From Paenibacillus sp. (GTDB lineage Bacteria; Bacillota; Bacilli; Paenibacillales; Paenibacillaceae), in NCBI GenBank assembly GCA_029256665.1, contig JAQSXN010000216.1, forward strand, positions 1 through 6,860: 6,860 nucleotides of DNA. Reading direction: 5' to 3'. This document shows positions 5,641 to 6,860 of the stretch, piece by piece (the stretch's first letter is position 1; each line of letters opens with the position of its first letter). The notes beneath the pieces were generated by a model. That model did no database searches, was not told the DNA's origin, and worked only from the letters and a program-made list of their open reading frames with translations. The position numbers and the translations under genes are program-made.

Positions 5641-6860
5641 CTACTTCGCCTCGTACCAATTCGACCCGAAGCTGACATCCGCTTTGAGCGGAACGTCCAG
5701 CTTTAAGGCGCCTTCCATGATTTCGGGTAGAAGCTTCTTCATCAATTCCAGCTCGTCTTCCGGCACTTCGAAGACAAGTTCGTCGTGCACCTGCAGCAGC
5801 ATTCGGCTCTTGAGGCCGCGCTCCCGCATCGCCGCGTCCATCTGCACCATCGCAAGCTTGATAATATCCGCCGCCGTGCCTTGAATCGGCGAGTTCATCG
5901 CGGTCCGCTCGGCGAACGAACGCAAGTTGAAGTTCGAAGCGTTAATCTCCGGCAAGAACCGGCGGCGATCCAGCAACGTCGTCACGTAGCCGTCCCGCTT
6001 GGCGCTGGCGACGATATCGTCCATGAACTTCCTGACGCCTTTAAACACGTTAAAATATTGTTCGATAAACTGGCCCGCATCCTTCCGCGTGATGCCAAGG
6101 TTCTGCGACAGGCCGAAATCGCTGATTCCGTATACGATGCCGAAGTTGACCGCCTTGGCCGAGCGGCGCATGTTGGCGTCCACCTGATCGGCCGAGACGC
6201 CGAAGACGTCCATCGCCGTCTTGGTATGAATGTCCATGTCGTTGATGAACGCTTCCTTAAGATTATCGTCGCCGGAAATATGCGCCAACACGCGCAGCTC
6301 GATCTGCGAATAGTCCGCCGCGAGAATATGCCAGCCCGGCTCCGCGGGAACAAAGGCTTTGCGAATCTGACGTCCCTCCTCCAGCCGGATCGGGATGTTC
6401 TGCAGGTTGGGAAACTGGCTGCTAAGGCGGCCGGTAGCCGCGATCGTCTGCCGGTAATACGTGTGAACCTTGCCGGTTTCCTCCCGAATTTCCTTCAGCA
6501 ATCCTTCGACGTACGTCGATTGTAGCTTGGACAACTGGCGGAAGTGAAGAATCGGCGGGATGATTTCGTGATACGGTGCGAGCTCCTCCAGTACCTCGGC
6601 GTCGGTGGAATAGCCGGTCTTCGTTTTTTTCTTTGCCGGCAATCCCAGCTTCTCGAACAATATCTCCCCTAACTGCTTAGGCGAATTGATATTGAATTCC
6701 GCGCCAGCCTTCGCGTAGACGTCGGCCATGATCGAGGACAGCTGGGATTCCAGGCTGCCGCCCAGCTTCTCCAGCTCCCCGCGCTCCACCTTGATCCCTT
6801 GATGTTCCATGCCGGCAAGAACGCGGGCGAGCGGCTGCTCCAAATCGAAATAAAGGCCGC
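5641..6860 (-). CDS. polA: DNA polymerase I (3' part; runs off the right edge)
   Basis: The C-terminal 405 residues of DNA polymerase I, which fills gaps in excision repair and removes RNA primers during lagging-strand synthesis. The whole palm-fingers-thumb domain is visible. Numbering from the in-frame TTG codon at 6843: GRLSSQFPNLQNIPIR (138-153), motif A ADYSQIELRVLAHISGD with catalytic D177, motif B RRSAKAVNFGIVYGI (226-240), and motif C QVHDELVFE with catalytic D354 (351-359). Motif B has Phe at 234, the residue that makes bacterial Pol I discriminate against dideoxynucleotides. The frame continues upstream of 6843 without a start (GLYFD before LEQPLARVL), so 6843 is not the true start. 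The 5'-nuclease and 3'-5' exonuclease-like domains lie outside the window. Stop is TAG at 5643-5641. First visible member of the polA-mutM-ytaF-coaE-transglycosylase run. Confidence 0.98.
   Translation of the reverse strand, partial: GLYFDLEQPLARVLAGMEHQGIKVERGELEKLGGSLESQLSSIMADVYAKAGAEFNINSPKQLGEILFEKLGLPAKKKTKTGYSTDAEVLEELAPYHEIIPPILHFRQLSKLQSTYVEGLLKEIREETGKVHTYYRQTIAATGRLSSQFPNLQNIPIRLEEGRQIRKAFVPAEPGWHILAADYSQIELRVLAHISGDDNLKEAFINDMDIHTKTAMDVFGVSADQVDANMRRSAKAVNFGIVYGISDFGLSQNLGITRKDAGQFIEQYFNVFKGVRKFMDDIVASAKRDGYVTTLLDRRRFLPEINASNFNLRSFAERTAMNSPIQGTAADIIKLAMVQMDAAMRERGLKSRMLLQVHDELVFEVPEDELELMKKLLPEIMEGALKLDVPLKADVSFGSNWYEAK

Noticed and set aside
5785..6525. A 246-residue plus-strand open frame antisense to polA
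   Set aside because: The composition is His/Arg/Val-rich without any family motif, and the opposite strand encodes intact polymerase motifs A, B and C.
1..6860. A novel defence, mobile or biosynthetic system
   Set aside because: Every substantial frame with a good ribosome-binding site belongs to a recognised core family; no unknown genes, arrays or insertion boundaries are visible.

Overview
The window reads as ordinary core chromosome of an endospore-forming Firmicute, most likely Paenibacillaceae (Paenibacillus, Cohnella or a relative). The basis is an alpha/beta-type small acid-soluble spore protein, a YtaF-type sporulation membrane protein, strong Bacillus-style Shine-Dalgarno sequences (GGAGG), TTG starts, moderate GC, and a gene order polA-mutM-ytaF-coaE-...-nrdR like the one known in Bacillus. 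The genus is inferred from protein style and synteny, not from a database search.

All genes except one lie on the minus strand, so transcription runs from high to low coordinates. From the right edge: the 3' part of polA (DNA polymerase I, whole polymerase domain); mutM (Fpg DNA glycosylase); ytaF; coaE (dephospho-CoA kinase, tightly spaced after ytaF); and a small membrane-anchored lytic transglycosylase whose ATG overlaps the coaE stop. Together these look like one operon-like run of repair, cofactor and cell-envelope genes. Next comes the only plus-strand gene, a spore DNA-binding SASP with a sigma-G-like promoter and a probable terminator. It is divergent from nrdR and convergent with the transglycosylase. 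nrdR (repressor of ribonucleotide reductase genes) ends at a clear intrinsic terminator. Beyond it is the phosphate-uptake operon: pstS with PhoP-box-like repeats and a TATAAT box, an intercistronic stem-loop, then the 5' part of pstC running off the left edge.

No CRISPR array, transposon, prophage, tRNA or rRNA was seen, and no gene-free stretch exceeds 300 bases. I found no convincing new multi-gene system. The points most worth a second look are a textbook-spaced EF-hand-like loop inside YtaF, the Pho-box/stem-loop architecture of pstS-pstC, and two long inverted repeats in the polA-mutM and mutM-ytaF gaps.
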